64,000 bases of DNA, from the NCBI GenBank assembly GCA_031216915.1, contig CM062292.1, positions 6,759,920 through 6,823,919 on the forward strand, in the 5' to 3' direction. This stretch comes from Pictodentalium vernedei (lineage: Eukaryota > Mollusca > Scaphopoda > Dentaliida > Dentaliidae). Shown here in pieces: positions 12,437-21,867 of this stretch (the stretch's first letter is position 1; the number at the start of each line of letters is the position of its first letter). The position numbers and the translations under genes were made by a program. The notes beneath the pieces were generated by a model. The model was not told the origin of the DNA. It was given only the letters and a program-made list of their open reading frames with translations, and did not search any database.

Positions 12437-13128
12437 CCTTTGAATAGAGAGATCACTTGTTCCACTCATGAACATCATACGTCATCATTTCATTAACTGG
12501 AATGGCTGGTAAGTGAATATGTGTGGAGAGCAGCCCCAAGGCATACTCACATTTCTAAACTGGCATGGAAGATATGGCCATGGTTAAAGGGGTTAATACA
12601 TACTCACATTTCTAAACGGCATGGAAGATATGACCATGGTTAAAGTGGTCAATACATACTCACATTTCTAAACTGGCATGGAAGATATGACCATGGTTAA
12701 AGGGGTTAACGCATACTCACATTTCTAAACTGGCATGGAAGATATGACCATGGTTAAAGGGGTTAACGCATACTCGCATTTCTAAACTGGCATGGAAGAT
12801 ATGACCATGGTTAAAGGGGTTAACGCATACTCACATTTCTAAACTGGCATGGAAGATATGACCATAGTTAAAGGGGTTAACGCATACTCACATTTCTAAA
12901 CTGGCATGGAAGATATGACCATGGTTAAAGGGGTTAACGCATACTCACATTTCTAAACTGGCATGGAAGATATGACCATGGTTAAAGGGGTTAACGCATA
13001 CTCACATTTCTAAACTGGCATGGAAGATATGACCATGGTTAAAGGGGTTAACACATACTCACATTTCTAAACTGGCATGGAAGATATGACCATGGTTAAA
13101 GGGGTTAACACATACTCACATTTCTAAA
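12437..13128. mobile_element. TTAA element with amplified right terminus
   Basis: TTAA at 12433-12436 is followed by CCCTTTGAATAGAGAGATC and a body that aligns with the intact element at 54184-54393 (shared landmarks CCCTTTGAA, ATACG, TCATT-rich stretch, GAATATGTGTGGA, CCCCAAG). The element's right end, ending AAAGGGGTTAA, is present about ten times as the 57-bp array that follows. The family is interpreted as piggyBac-like from its CCC ends and TTAA sites; no transposase is present. Confidence 0.65.
12540..13128. repeat. 57-bp tandem array
   Basis: About ten copies of a 57-bp unit (CATACTCACATTTCTAAACT, then GGCATGGAAGATATGACCAT, then GGTTAAAGGGGTTAACG). Copies are almost identical, with single changes such as TTAATACA for TTAACGCA, which points to recent expansion. 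Every unit contains the TTAA-bounded terminus of the element described at 12437. Confidence 0.95.
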
Positions 13129-13460
13129 AGAGAGGATCCACTATTATTATAACCGATATCAGACAGCACTTCCGATGTTTTCGTTTTAATAAAAGTCTGA
13201 AAAATAAAGGTATTTTCAAAATGTTTTTGAAAAACTTATCTGCTTAACCCCCCCCCCCCCCCACCCCACATCTTATTGTTCTTCTCACCATCATGTCAAA
13301 ATCAGTGAGCTCGTTGCATTCCTTGAGATTTGCATCAGACAGAACCAAAATAATTTGTGTCTCGAATTAACAAAAAGGCACTGGGCTTTTAATACCCAAC
13401 CTCATTGTCATAGTGAGAGGTAATAAAGGACCACATATTTGGTGAATGAAATGTATCTTT
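13129..13460. other. Unique spacer with poly-C run
   Basis: Contains a C-run at about 13247-13262; no gene or known repeat recognised. Confidence 0.5.
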
Positions 13461-15350
13461 ACACGCAAGGTAGAGTTGGAGAGGCTCGTGCACATAAAGG
13501 ACTCCCAAGGTAGAGGTGGATAGGCTCGTGCGCATAAAGCACTCCCAAGGTAGAGTTGGATAGGCTCACGCACATAAGACATTCCCAAGGTAGAGTTGGA
13601 TAGGCTCACGCACATACAGCATTCCCAAGGTAGAGTTGGATAGGTTCATGCACATAAAGCTCTCCCAAGGTAGATTTGGATAGGTTCATGCACATAAAGC
13701 ACTACCAAGGTAGAGTTGGATAGGTTCATGCACATAAAGCTCTCCCAAGGTAGATTTGGATAGGTTCATGCACATAAAGCACTACCAAGGTAGAGTTGGA
13801 TAGGTTCATGCACATAAAGCACTCCCAAGGTAGAGTTGGATAGGTTCATGCACATAAAGCACTCCCAAAATAGAGTTGGATAGGTCCAGGCACATAAAGC
13901 ACTCCCAAGGTAGAGTTGGATAGGTTCATGCACATAAAGCACTCCCAAGGTAGAGTTGGATAGGTCCAGGCACATAAAGCACTCCCAAGGTAGAGTTGGA
14001 TAGGTTCATGCACATAAAGCACTCCCAAAATAGAGTTGGATAGGTCCAGGCACATAAAGCACTCCCAAGGTTGAGTTGGATAGGTTCATGCACATAAAGC
14101 ACTCCCAAGATACAGTTGGATAGGCTCATGCACATACAGCACTCCCAAGGTAGAGTTGGATAGGCTCACGCACATACAGCACTCCCAAGGGGGAGTTGGA
14201 TAGGCTCATGCACATAAAGCACTCCCAAGATACAGTTGGATAGGCCCATGCACATACAGCACTCCCAGTGTAGAGTTGGATAGGCTCATGCACTTAAAGT
14301 ACTCCCAAGGCAGAGTTGGATAGGCTCATGCACATAAAGCACTCCCAATGTAGAGTTGGATAGGCTGATGCACATAAAGCACTCCCAAGGTAGAGTTGGA
14401 TAGGTTCAGGCACATAAAGTACTCCCAAGGTAGATTTGGATAGGTTCAGGCACATAAAGCACTTCCAAGGTAGAGTTGGATAGGTTCATGAACAGAAGCA
14501 CTCCCAAGGTAGAGTTGGATAGGATCATGCACATAAAGCACTCCCAAGGTAGAGTTGGATAGGCTCGTGCGCATAAAGCACTCCCAAGGTAGAGTTGGAT
14601 AGGCTCATGCACATAAAGCACTCCCAATGTAGAGTTGGATAGGCTGATGCACATAAAGCACTCCCAATGTAGAGTTGGATAGGCTGATGCACATAAAGCA
14701 CTCCCAAGGTAGAGTTGGATAGGTTCAGGCACATAAAGCACTCCCAAGGTAGATTTGGATAGGTTCAGGCACATAAAGCACTCCCAAGGTAGACTTGGAT
14801 AGGTTCATGCACATAAAGTACTCCCAAGGTAGAGTTGAATAGGATCATGCACATAAAGCACTCCCAAGGTAGAGTTGGATAGGCTCGTGCGCATAAAGCA
14901 CTCCCAAGATACAGTTGGATAGGCTCATGCACATACAGCACTCCCAAGGTAGAGTTTGATAGGCTCATGTACATAAAGCACTCCCAAGGTAGAGTTGGAT
15001 AGGCTCATGCACATACAGCACTCTCAAGGTAGAGTGGGATAGGTTCACGCACATACAGCACTCCCAGGGTAGAGTTGGATAGGCTCATGCACATAAAGCA
15101 CTCCCAAGGTAGAGTTGGATAGGCTCATGCACATACAGCACTCCCAGTGTAGAGTTGGATAGGTTCACCCACATACAGCACTCCCAAGGTAGCGTTGGAT
15201 AGGCTCATGCACATACAGCACTCCCAAGGTAGAGTTGGATAGGCTCATGCACATAAAGCACTCCCAATGTAGAGTTGGATAGGATGATGCACATAAAGCG
15301 CTCCCCAGGTAGAGTTGGATAGGATCATGCACATGAAGTACTCCCAAGGG
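13461..15350. repeat. 40-bp satellite array
   Basis: About 47 copies of a 40-bp unit (CACATAAAGCACTCCCAAGG, then TAGAGTTGGATAGGTTCATG). Variants include CTCACG, CTCGTG, CCAGG and GATACAG forms, and alternating variants suggest multi-unit blocks near 13790-14090 and 14360-14800. One unit near 14490 is 39 bp. Minus-strand frames of 60-122 codons with a 40-residue period are artefacts. Confidence 0.97.
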
Positions 15351-15697
15351 ATCACGGTTGCTCAGTGGTTACGGCACTGGACTTTTAACCGAAATGTAAA
15401 TGATTCGATCCCACCAGGGGTTACAACGTTGTGTCCTTGGGTAAGCCACTAATACTAATTGCCTATGTTGCCGCACGGTGGCACTGTGTATTGATGTGTA
15501 CTGTGCATGGACGGTGCACATGCTTTCAACAAACACTAACCCTGCTTGTGTTGAGTTAGTACGTTGGGTGGGGGTGTGGCTCTGAGAGTAGTTTGCCGCT
15601 GTTCGGTGGTTCTCTCCGGACACTACGGATTCCTTCAAATGTAAAACTATCCGACCCGATGTGACACTGGCTGTTGAATGTGCTGTTAAACCCCCCA
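15351..15697 (+). mobile_element. tRNA-derived SINE, diverged subfamily
   Basis: A tRNA-like head (A-box TTGCTCAGTGGTT, B-box-like GATTCGATCCC near 15402) is followed by the same body as the other SINEs here (GTGTCCTTGGGTAAG, GGTGCACATGC, CGGTGGTTCTCTCCGGACAC) and ends near AAACCCCCCAAAATAAAA. It starts at the exact end of the 40-bp array. It resembles the copy at 59958-60290 more closely than the others (GGTTACGGCA head). Confidence 0.8.
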
Positions 15698-16040
15698 AAA
15701 TAAAACACTTCCAAAATAAGACGTTAATAGCACTGGCCAGAATGTCTGAGGGACCATGTATCTCAAGTATTTTTATATAGTATTAGATGTGCATAAAATG
15801 GAATCTAAATTAAATACACGAACTTTAATAATAAAACAACGTGCATTCCAAATTCAAATATGTAAGCGTTTTCTTGCACACCTATACTTTTATTTTCATA
15901 AAATACACTTGTTTTCTGCAAAAACCGAAGCGAACAATCCTTTTTTTGTATTGTCCTTGAACAATACGGACCACGAGCGCGGACTATTTGACTATTTCTT
16001 TTTTTACGTTTGGGTTATTTTTGGCAATAATTTGTGTTTT
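15698..16040. other. AT-rich unique DNA, no supported gene
   Basis: A 116-codon plus-strand open frame (15756-16106) lies in AT-rich DNA, has no recognisable domain and runs into the TTAA element. It is not supported as a gene. Confidence 0.5.
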
Positions 16041-16680
16041 GAATATTTATTTAGTAAACTGTGGGAGTGCAATAAATACAGAATACGGCGGAGGGATAAT
16101 ATTTAACCCTTTACCTAACCTGAAAAGCAGACGACACTTGCAAAAGTAATTCTTGAATAACTATTTTTTTTCATTTTTTGTCTCAAAAACATAGGTTATG
16201 ACCCCTCGTTGGAACGAGCTCGACGAGCTCGTTCCAATGAGGGGTCATAACCTATGTTTTTGAGACAAAAAATGAAAAAAATAATGAAAATTAATTGGCG
16301 ATTTTTGAGAATAACGCTGGCCGGTTTTGGACGTTACGTTAGGTAAAGGGTTAACAAGAAGCCGAAGGCTTCGAGTTCAGTATTATCCCTCGGCCATAAC
16401 CGATTAATAATTTTTTTAGTAAACCTTTACCGTGCAATAAATACAGAAGAGAATACGCGTCGCGTTCGAACTGTCAATTTTTACCGCACTCGATCGATTT
16501 CGGCGGAGGGATAATTTTGACCAAGAAGCCGAAGGCTTCGCGATCAATATTATTCTTCTTTCAAAATCGATTAATATTTTTTTAATACAATGTAGGCGTG
16601 CAATAAATACACAACAGCATACGCATTCAAACTGTCAGTTTTTACCTCACTCAATCGATTTTGGCGGAGGGATACTCGAA
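16040..16680. repeat. ~168-bp tandem repeat, three copies, split by a MITE
   Basis: The motif GTGCAATAAATACA recurs at about 16067, 16432 and 16600, GGCGGAGGGATA at about 16086, 16502 and 16663, and AAGCCGAAGGCTTCG at about 16360 and 16528. Spacing is 168 bp once the inserted TTAA element and a ~50-bp deletion in the first copy are removed. Confidence 0.7.
16107..16350 (+). mobile_element. piggyBac-like TTAA MITE (244 bp)
   Basis: Flanked by perfect TTAA (16103-16106, 16351-16354), with ends CCCTTTACCTAAC and GTTAGGTAAAGGG. The inner palindrome centres on GAGCTCGACGAGCTC, with arms reading outward through GGGGTCATAACCTATG and TTTTTGAGACAAAAAATG. It is inserted in the first copy of the 168-bp tandem repeat. 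Confidence 0.93.
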
Positions 16681-17804
16681 ATATTCGAAATATTCGAAAT
16701 GACGTCGCCCGTTTCGAAATTGAATCATCAACGGAGTGACAAGCAAGCCGCTTCATTTTTCTTGAGTTTTCACACGTCCAGCAGACGGTGTACCGGATAA
16801 AGTGTTGTTTAAATTACAAACCGATTTACGATTTGAACTAGGATAGAATGAGTTTATTTGGTTTATTGATTATATATCCAGTACCTTCGAGGGTACAAGA
16901 GGTTTATTTACTAAACCTGTGATCGTTAAAAGTTGCCTCGAATAAGTCAATTTTTAACGACCACATGTTTAGTAAATAAGCCTCTCGTGTTTCACAATGC
17001 AGGTTTTGGACTATGGGTAGTGTCTTGTTGGAACATATACGTTATTGTGATGAGTTGACGGTCAATATGGTCTGAGGTTTGTTGCTCGGAGCGTATGTTC
17101 AACCTCGACGCTTCGCGTCTCGGTTGAACATGAGATTCGAGCCGCAAACCTCGGACCCTGTTACCGCCATCCGTCATTTCATCACAATTATTTAAAATAA
17201 TTGTTTTGTATTTATAAATAAGAGGTTATTACTTGGTAAGTTTCATATCAGTCGTGACATCAGCATTCGATAACTTCACAACTTCCATCGACCCATAGTC
17301 TCAGTCTGCTATGTATAGCGTTGGGCTGATATCTCGGCCGATATGAAACTAACCACGTAATAACCCCAAAGTATTTCTGAATAGAATGTTTAACCTTCGG
17401 TAATAACGACACGATAAATCGGATAACTGTATAGAATGTTTCACTCAATACAACCTGTACATGTGTTCTGCTTTCTTTAACTCTTTGCGTGCTGCTGGCG
17501 GATATTCCTGCCCAGCACAAAGTTTCTCTTGTCACTGATATATGTATAATTTGGGCAGATTTAATCAAATTTTCACACTGTAAATTGAATGGATTTTTTC
17601 ACCAATGATTTCTTATGTTACATTTAGATTAATCTTTCGTCAAATCTAGTCATGGCTGCTTAACAGCAGCCATGACTAGATTTCTTGAAAATACTTTGAA
17701 AATACTCAACGGGTTAAAAGTTAAATATGGAGCATCTCGAACCTTCGCTTGCTGGACTATCAGAATACAATGCATAATCGAACGAAGAAATGCCAGTAGT
17801 GAGG

Positions 17805-18240
17805 GAAGGCGCTAGGGGCACCTGATTTAACACTGAAAATTTCCATAGGATTTTCAATTTTTTGACAATTCACGTCAAGAAGGAATATGAGCACCTTATT
17901 TAACACTGAAAATTTCCATAGGATTTTGAATTTTTCGAACATTCACGTCTGGAAGGAATATGCGAACCTGATTTAACACTGAAAGTTCCCATTGACATTT
18001 TTACGCCAGAGTACCATCTCCACAAAAATAAATTTAGAGAAATGATAGAAAAGTTTCAGGAGATGAGGGCGGTGAGACGGCCGATGGCACTCTGGCGTTA
18101 AAATGTCAATGGGAATTTTTTGTGTTAAATCAGGTCCCGATATTATTTCTAGACGTGAATTTTCAAAAAATTCAAAACCCTACGGGAATTCAGTGTTAAC
18201 TCAGGTCCCCATAGTGCCTTCGCCTCTTGGCGCTGTTTGT
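17805..18240. repeat. Large imperfect inverted repeat
   Basis: Left-arm blocks CCTGATTTAACACTGAAA, TTCACGTC and CATTGACATTTTTACGCCAG are matched in reverse order on the right by CTGGCGTTAAAATGTCAATG, GACGTGAA and GTGTTAAATCAGGTCC. The left arm contains two direct copies of an ~80-bp block; the right arm has one to two. It is likely a non-autonomous foldback element, but its borders are uncertain. Confidence 0.7.
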
Positions 18241-18728
18241 CCCGTAGACAATCCTGGAAGCACTCTGGCGTAATTGCAATATTTTATTACAAAACTTGTT
18301 TTAGGATATCTTGTTTCCACATCTCTGCTTTTTCAGAACAGCTGTGAAGAAAAAACTTGAAGACACGCGCTGTGGTCGAATGTTCTGTGCAGTTGTTTTA
18401 TGTGCAAAATATTTAGGATTATATGATTGTCTATCATCTCTTCACTGGCGAACAACAAAATATGAATAGTTCTGTGGAAGCACCGGGCAGAAATGGTATG
18501 TTGGAGGGTGGCGGTGTTGGTGTTGACCGTGTTGCAAGCACTTGTCCCAGAATTATAGAGTGAGCTCCGATCAAACGTGTAAAAACGATTATATAGAAAT
18601 AAAACTATTTACCATCGCCAACATTCAGAAAATATATCTATATATTTTAAAATTTATTTTATTTATCTTACAACAAGAAAGTATTTTCCACGATACAAGT
18701 AAACACGGCCAGACAAACTACAAATCTG

Positions 18729-18824
18729 TAATGAGAGTAACAGCCGCTTGTGCGATCTTTCGATTCTGGAAGAGGACGTTTTTGACCTGCGTACAATTGG
18801 CATTGACTTATTACAGATGTCGAT
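18729..18824. repeat. Direct repeat copy 1 (~95 bp)
   Basis: The block ATGAGAGTAACAGCCGCTTG through TTATTACAGATGTC recurs with a few changes at 19583-19674. The two copies bracket the hAT-like element at 18825. At about 95 bp it is too long to be a target-site duplication. Confidence 0.85.
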
Positions 18825-19394
18825 AGGGTCCTGCGAATATTCGAGATTCGATTCGATATCGATACCATACGTATGCTTCGAGATCGATCCCGAATCAGTC
18901 TCAGGATTCGATTTTTTCGAATCTCTCGTACAAACTTCAATTTGTTACATTTCCAATAAAAATAGGATAAAACTGTCATTAGAAAATTCATTCATGTAGG
19001 CTCAATTCCTATTTATTTGAGTAATTGACAATGTTTAATTGTTAGGTAAGGTGTGAATTTGGCCCAGAACATTATCCATAGTTTTGGTTTTTGAAGGCTT
19101 GACTTGTTACTATTCACGTTCTTAAGAACGTGAATAGTAACAAGTTAGGCCTTCAAAAACTAAAACTATGGACAATAGGCCTAACCGTTTCAGCGACGGT
19201 GCTACTGAGAACATTTAGTTATTGGTGTTTAAGGTGTTCACTCCGTCGCGTAAGGGTCATCACAGTGTTCCGTAACTTCCGTTTGATGCAATATGAAATA
19301 ACTTGTCTTTTAAGATTCGATTCGGGATTCAATTCGATGTCGATATCAGAGACACGATTCGATTCGAAAAGAAATTTGTGATTCGCAGATCCCT
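18825..19394. mobile_element. hAT-like non-autonomous element (570 bp)
   Basis: Ends AGGGTCCTGCGAAT and ATTCGCAGATCCCT are inverted with two mismatches, with subterminal GATTCGATTCGATATCGA motifs on both sides. hAT-type ends often have this short C/AGGG form. No 8-bp target duplication is visible, and a separate ~105-bp foldback (19071-19176, arms with CATAGTTTTGGTTTTTGAAG) lies inside. The class assignment is inference. Confidence 0.5.
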
Positions 19395-19582
19395 GGGGGG
19401 AGGGGGGGCAAAATCCGTTCAGAAATGCTATTATTTATAACTTGTAGTTTTTTTTTTTGGGGGGGGGGGGCAACAAAGTGGTCTCATGGGGTTGGGGTAA
19501 GCGGATTTTTAGGGGATGTATATTTATTACTCGCCACTGGCCACCCTTCAATACCGTTTGTTGCGCCAAATCGGCTGAGAAA

Positions 19583-19674
19583 TGAGGGTGACAGCCGCTT
19601 GTGCGATCTTTCGATTCTGGAAGAGGACGTTTTTTACCTGCGTACAATTGGCATTGACTTATTACAGATGTCAA
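19583..19674. repeat. Direct repeat copy 2 (~92 bp)
   Basis: Second copy of the block at 18729-18824; both diverge abruptly outside the shared segment. Confidence 0.85.
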
Positions 19675-20350
19675 GGTCGCCGTTTCGGTGACAGAAAATA
19701 AATGATAAATAAATTACAAGCTCAACGGAATACATTAGACTAGATCATTTTTTTCTGTGATTATATTTTTATATATCCCGTGCTAAACACGAAAAATAAA
19801 ACAAACAAACACAGAGCTGAAACACTACTTCAAACTTGAATGGTTATAGTTCTGGTAGACCAATGAATGGGGATCACGTCATGGGAAGTGCACGAATGCA
19901 GTAACGTCATGATCTTTGCAGACGCTGAATAGACGCTGAATGATTGTTTAAAACGTACGTCGTTGAAACAATAGGCCTTACCCAAACCCTCCATTATGTG
20001 AACAAGTCAAGAAAATATTAAAACAACGATCGATGCATAATTATGTAACATTTTTACGTAATTATGTTTGTCAACTTTATTTATAATAGCCGCAACAACT
20101 CAATTCAGCTGAAAACCAGATGCTCGATTACAGTATATTTTTATTTATGCACACAGAAAACTAGTTCCTAGTTTAACACTTTAATACGAAATCAAACAGC
20201 GCGTTGATACTTTGCGGTCATTTGTTTTATTATTTTTCGATTTTTCAAAGTTTTAACCTCAATTCCCATTTTCTCCCATATCGTGCTCAGTGACAACCAT
20301 TGAGCCAAATGTTATCGCAGCTTAAAATACTAATATAATCCTGCTGTCAA
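19675..20350. other. AT-rich unique DNA
   Basis: No gene, RNA or repeat recognised. Confidence 0.5.
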
Positions 20351-20590
20351 GACTTCTTAACTGGTTAAGTGCTAAAAGCCAGTATCAGGGCTTTCAAAAA
20401 TGAGGATTCCAGAGCAAAAGACAACACTTTCCTTGCTTATATTTCATATTGAGTCAAACACAAATAATATTTTGTTTAGCTAAACTTGTTTTATTACAAA
20501 TTATTGGAAAGTGCCTGTGTGCACTTTCCAATAATTTGTAACAAAAGTTTTGAATAACAAATTCAGACCATCAAAAATAATCTAGCCCTC
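20350..20590 (+). mobile_element. Dispersed foldback family D
   Basis: The centre is a palindrome with arms TTACAAATTATTGGAAAGTG (20480-20555). The whole segment, including TTAAGTGCTAAAAGCC and ATCAAAAATAATCTAG, aligns with 50390-50585 (centre lost) and, in inverse orientation, with 63780-63890. The three dispersed copies suggest an uncharacterised MITE; borders are not resolved. Confidence 0.6.
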
Positions 20591-21755
20591 ATCCAGATAA
20601 TCACTAATGTGAAATATATCTTATTATATTTCTACAGCTTTTTCCTTTGTAAATAAAAACCATATCCTACTCCCACGACCTCGAAAGTGTTATTCAACTC
20701 CCACGGCGATATCCTACTCCCAGTCATGACGGACTACTTTTACCATTGCAGTTGCTCCGCCTCGAAATCCAGCGATAACACCCAATCCACTTCGACAAAT
20801 ATTCGTCTTGCTATTCCAACTGACAGCGAACAATAACTACATCCACACAAAGTCACTTGAATTTCCATTTGAAAACGAGCGTCACTGCATTCCTTTCTGA
20901 CGTCATATTATCAGTTCATTCATTCATGTTTTTGTGTTCATGCGCCGATTTTTCTAACCGTCAAAACAAATTGAGCGACCTTGGGAAACTGCTCTTGGAT
21001 GAGGCAAGAGGGGGATTTGTGTTGCAGATACTATCAGGGAAATATAATAAACACAATAGTTCACTGCTTGGAGTAACGTACGATGTTTATTCTCTCGTGG
21101 GATGCGGAGATTATTTTCACTCAGCTAGCGCTTCGTGAAAATAACCTTCCGCATCCCACTCGAGAATAAACATCGTACGTTATTCCAAGCAGTGAACTAT
21201 TGTCTATTTATTTGTACTTTCCGACGTTTGACGTCGCATTTTGAAAAAGGTTGAAGAAACAGAATTCCCAGTGACATTTGAACGTCAGGATAATTAAAGT
21301 CTCAAAGGGTTAAACGACTGGTTGGTCATTGTTTAGGAAATGTTGTAACATAAATTGGTTATTACCACTATTGGTGTTTCTGAGATGGTATATTGAAGTT
21401 GAAACTTCGTCTCTGGGCCCATATCGATGGGACCGTCATTACTTGTCGATATACGATCCAGCGACGAGGGCGAGCCATCACCACAACATCTCGGAAACCC
21501 CCATAGTGGTAACAGCCTGTATTTAAATTAAATCATTTTACAGCTAGATACGTACCAGCAGTGCATCATTATACTTTGAATAACGGAACATTCTTTCTAT
21601 AAATGAAATTTCTCTGCTCAATGATGACCATGGCATAAACTCTCTTTCTTTTCCTATGTATTCACTTAGCCGTAAGGGTATCAGTATGTTTAACTTGGCT
21701 GCTCTGTAAAGATACCAAATCAGTTTATTTATCGAACCAACCGGATATCCAGAAT
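20591..21755. other. Unique DNA with two foldbacks
   Basis: Inverted repeats lie at about 21043-21214 (arms with AACGTACGATGTTTATTCTC) and about 21351-21524 (arms with TTACCACTATTGG and TTTCTGAGATG). Open frames in this stretch read into the foldbacks and have no recognisable domain. Confidence 0.6.
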
Positions 21756-21867
21756 TGGCCTGGGTATTTTGTTTTTTTGTTTTTTTTGTTTTCCGGTCCG
21801 TTCCGGTTTTTGGGTGAAAACCGGCCGAACGGTTTTACTGCATTTGTGCATAGAATCAAACTACATT
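21756..21867 (+). other. Left flank module of the composite satellite locus
   Basis: GGCCTGGGTATTTTG, TTCCGGTTTTTGGGTG and AACGGTTTTAC align with the left flank of the second locus at about 60757-60850 (GGGCTGGGCGG, TTCCGGTTTTTGCGG, AATGGTTTTAC). The reverse complement of 44090-44200, beyond the far end of the 51-bp array, also resembles it (CAGGCCTGGATTAGAGCTG, TTTTTGGGTTCGGTTC). This suggests degenerate hAT-like terminal inverted repeats around both arrays. Confidence 0.5.

Larger units (their letters stand above)
16690..18824. other. Unique DNA dense in long inverted repeats
   Basis: No gene recognised. Foldbacks: about 16890-16998 (arms with TTTATTTACTAAAC), 17040-17198 (arms with GGTTGAACAT and AACCTCGGAC), 17223-17367 (GGTTATTAC ... 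GTAATAACC, arms with TTTCATATC), 17642-17683 (near-perfect, AAATCTAGTCATGGCTGCT arms) and about 17805-18240 (arms around AACACTGAAAATTTCC and ACGCCAGAGT; the left arm carries a tandem duplication). Several are probably uncharacterised MITEs. Confidence 0.65.

Noticed and set aside
9403..15350. Repeated-peptide frames in the 50-bp and 40-bp arrays
   Set aside because: They appear in three staggered registers and only reflect the repeat period.
15756..16106. 116-codon open frame as a gene
   Set aside because: AT-rich and ends inside the TTAA element flank, with no recognisable domain.
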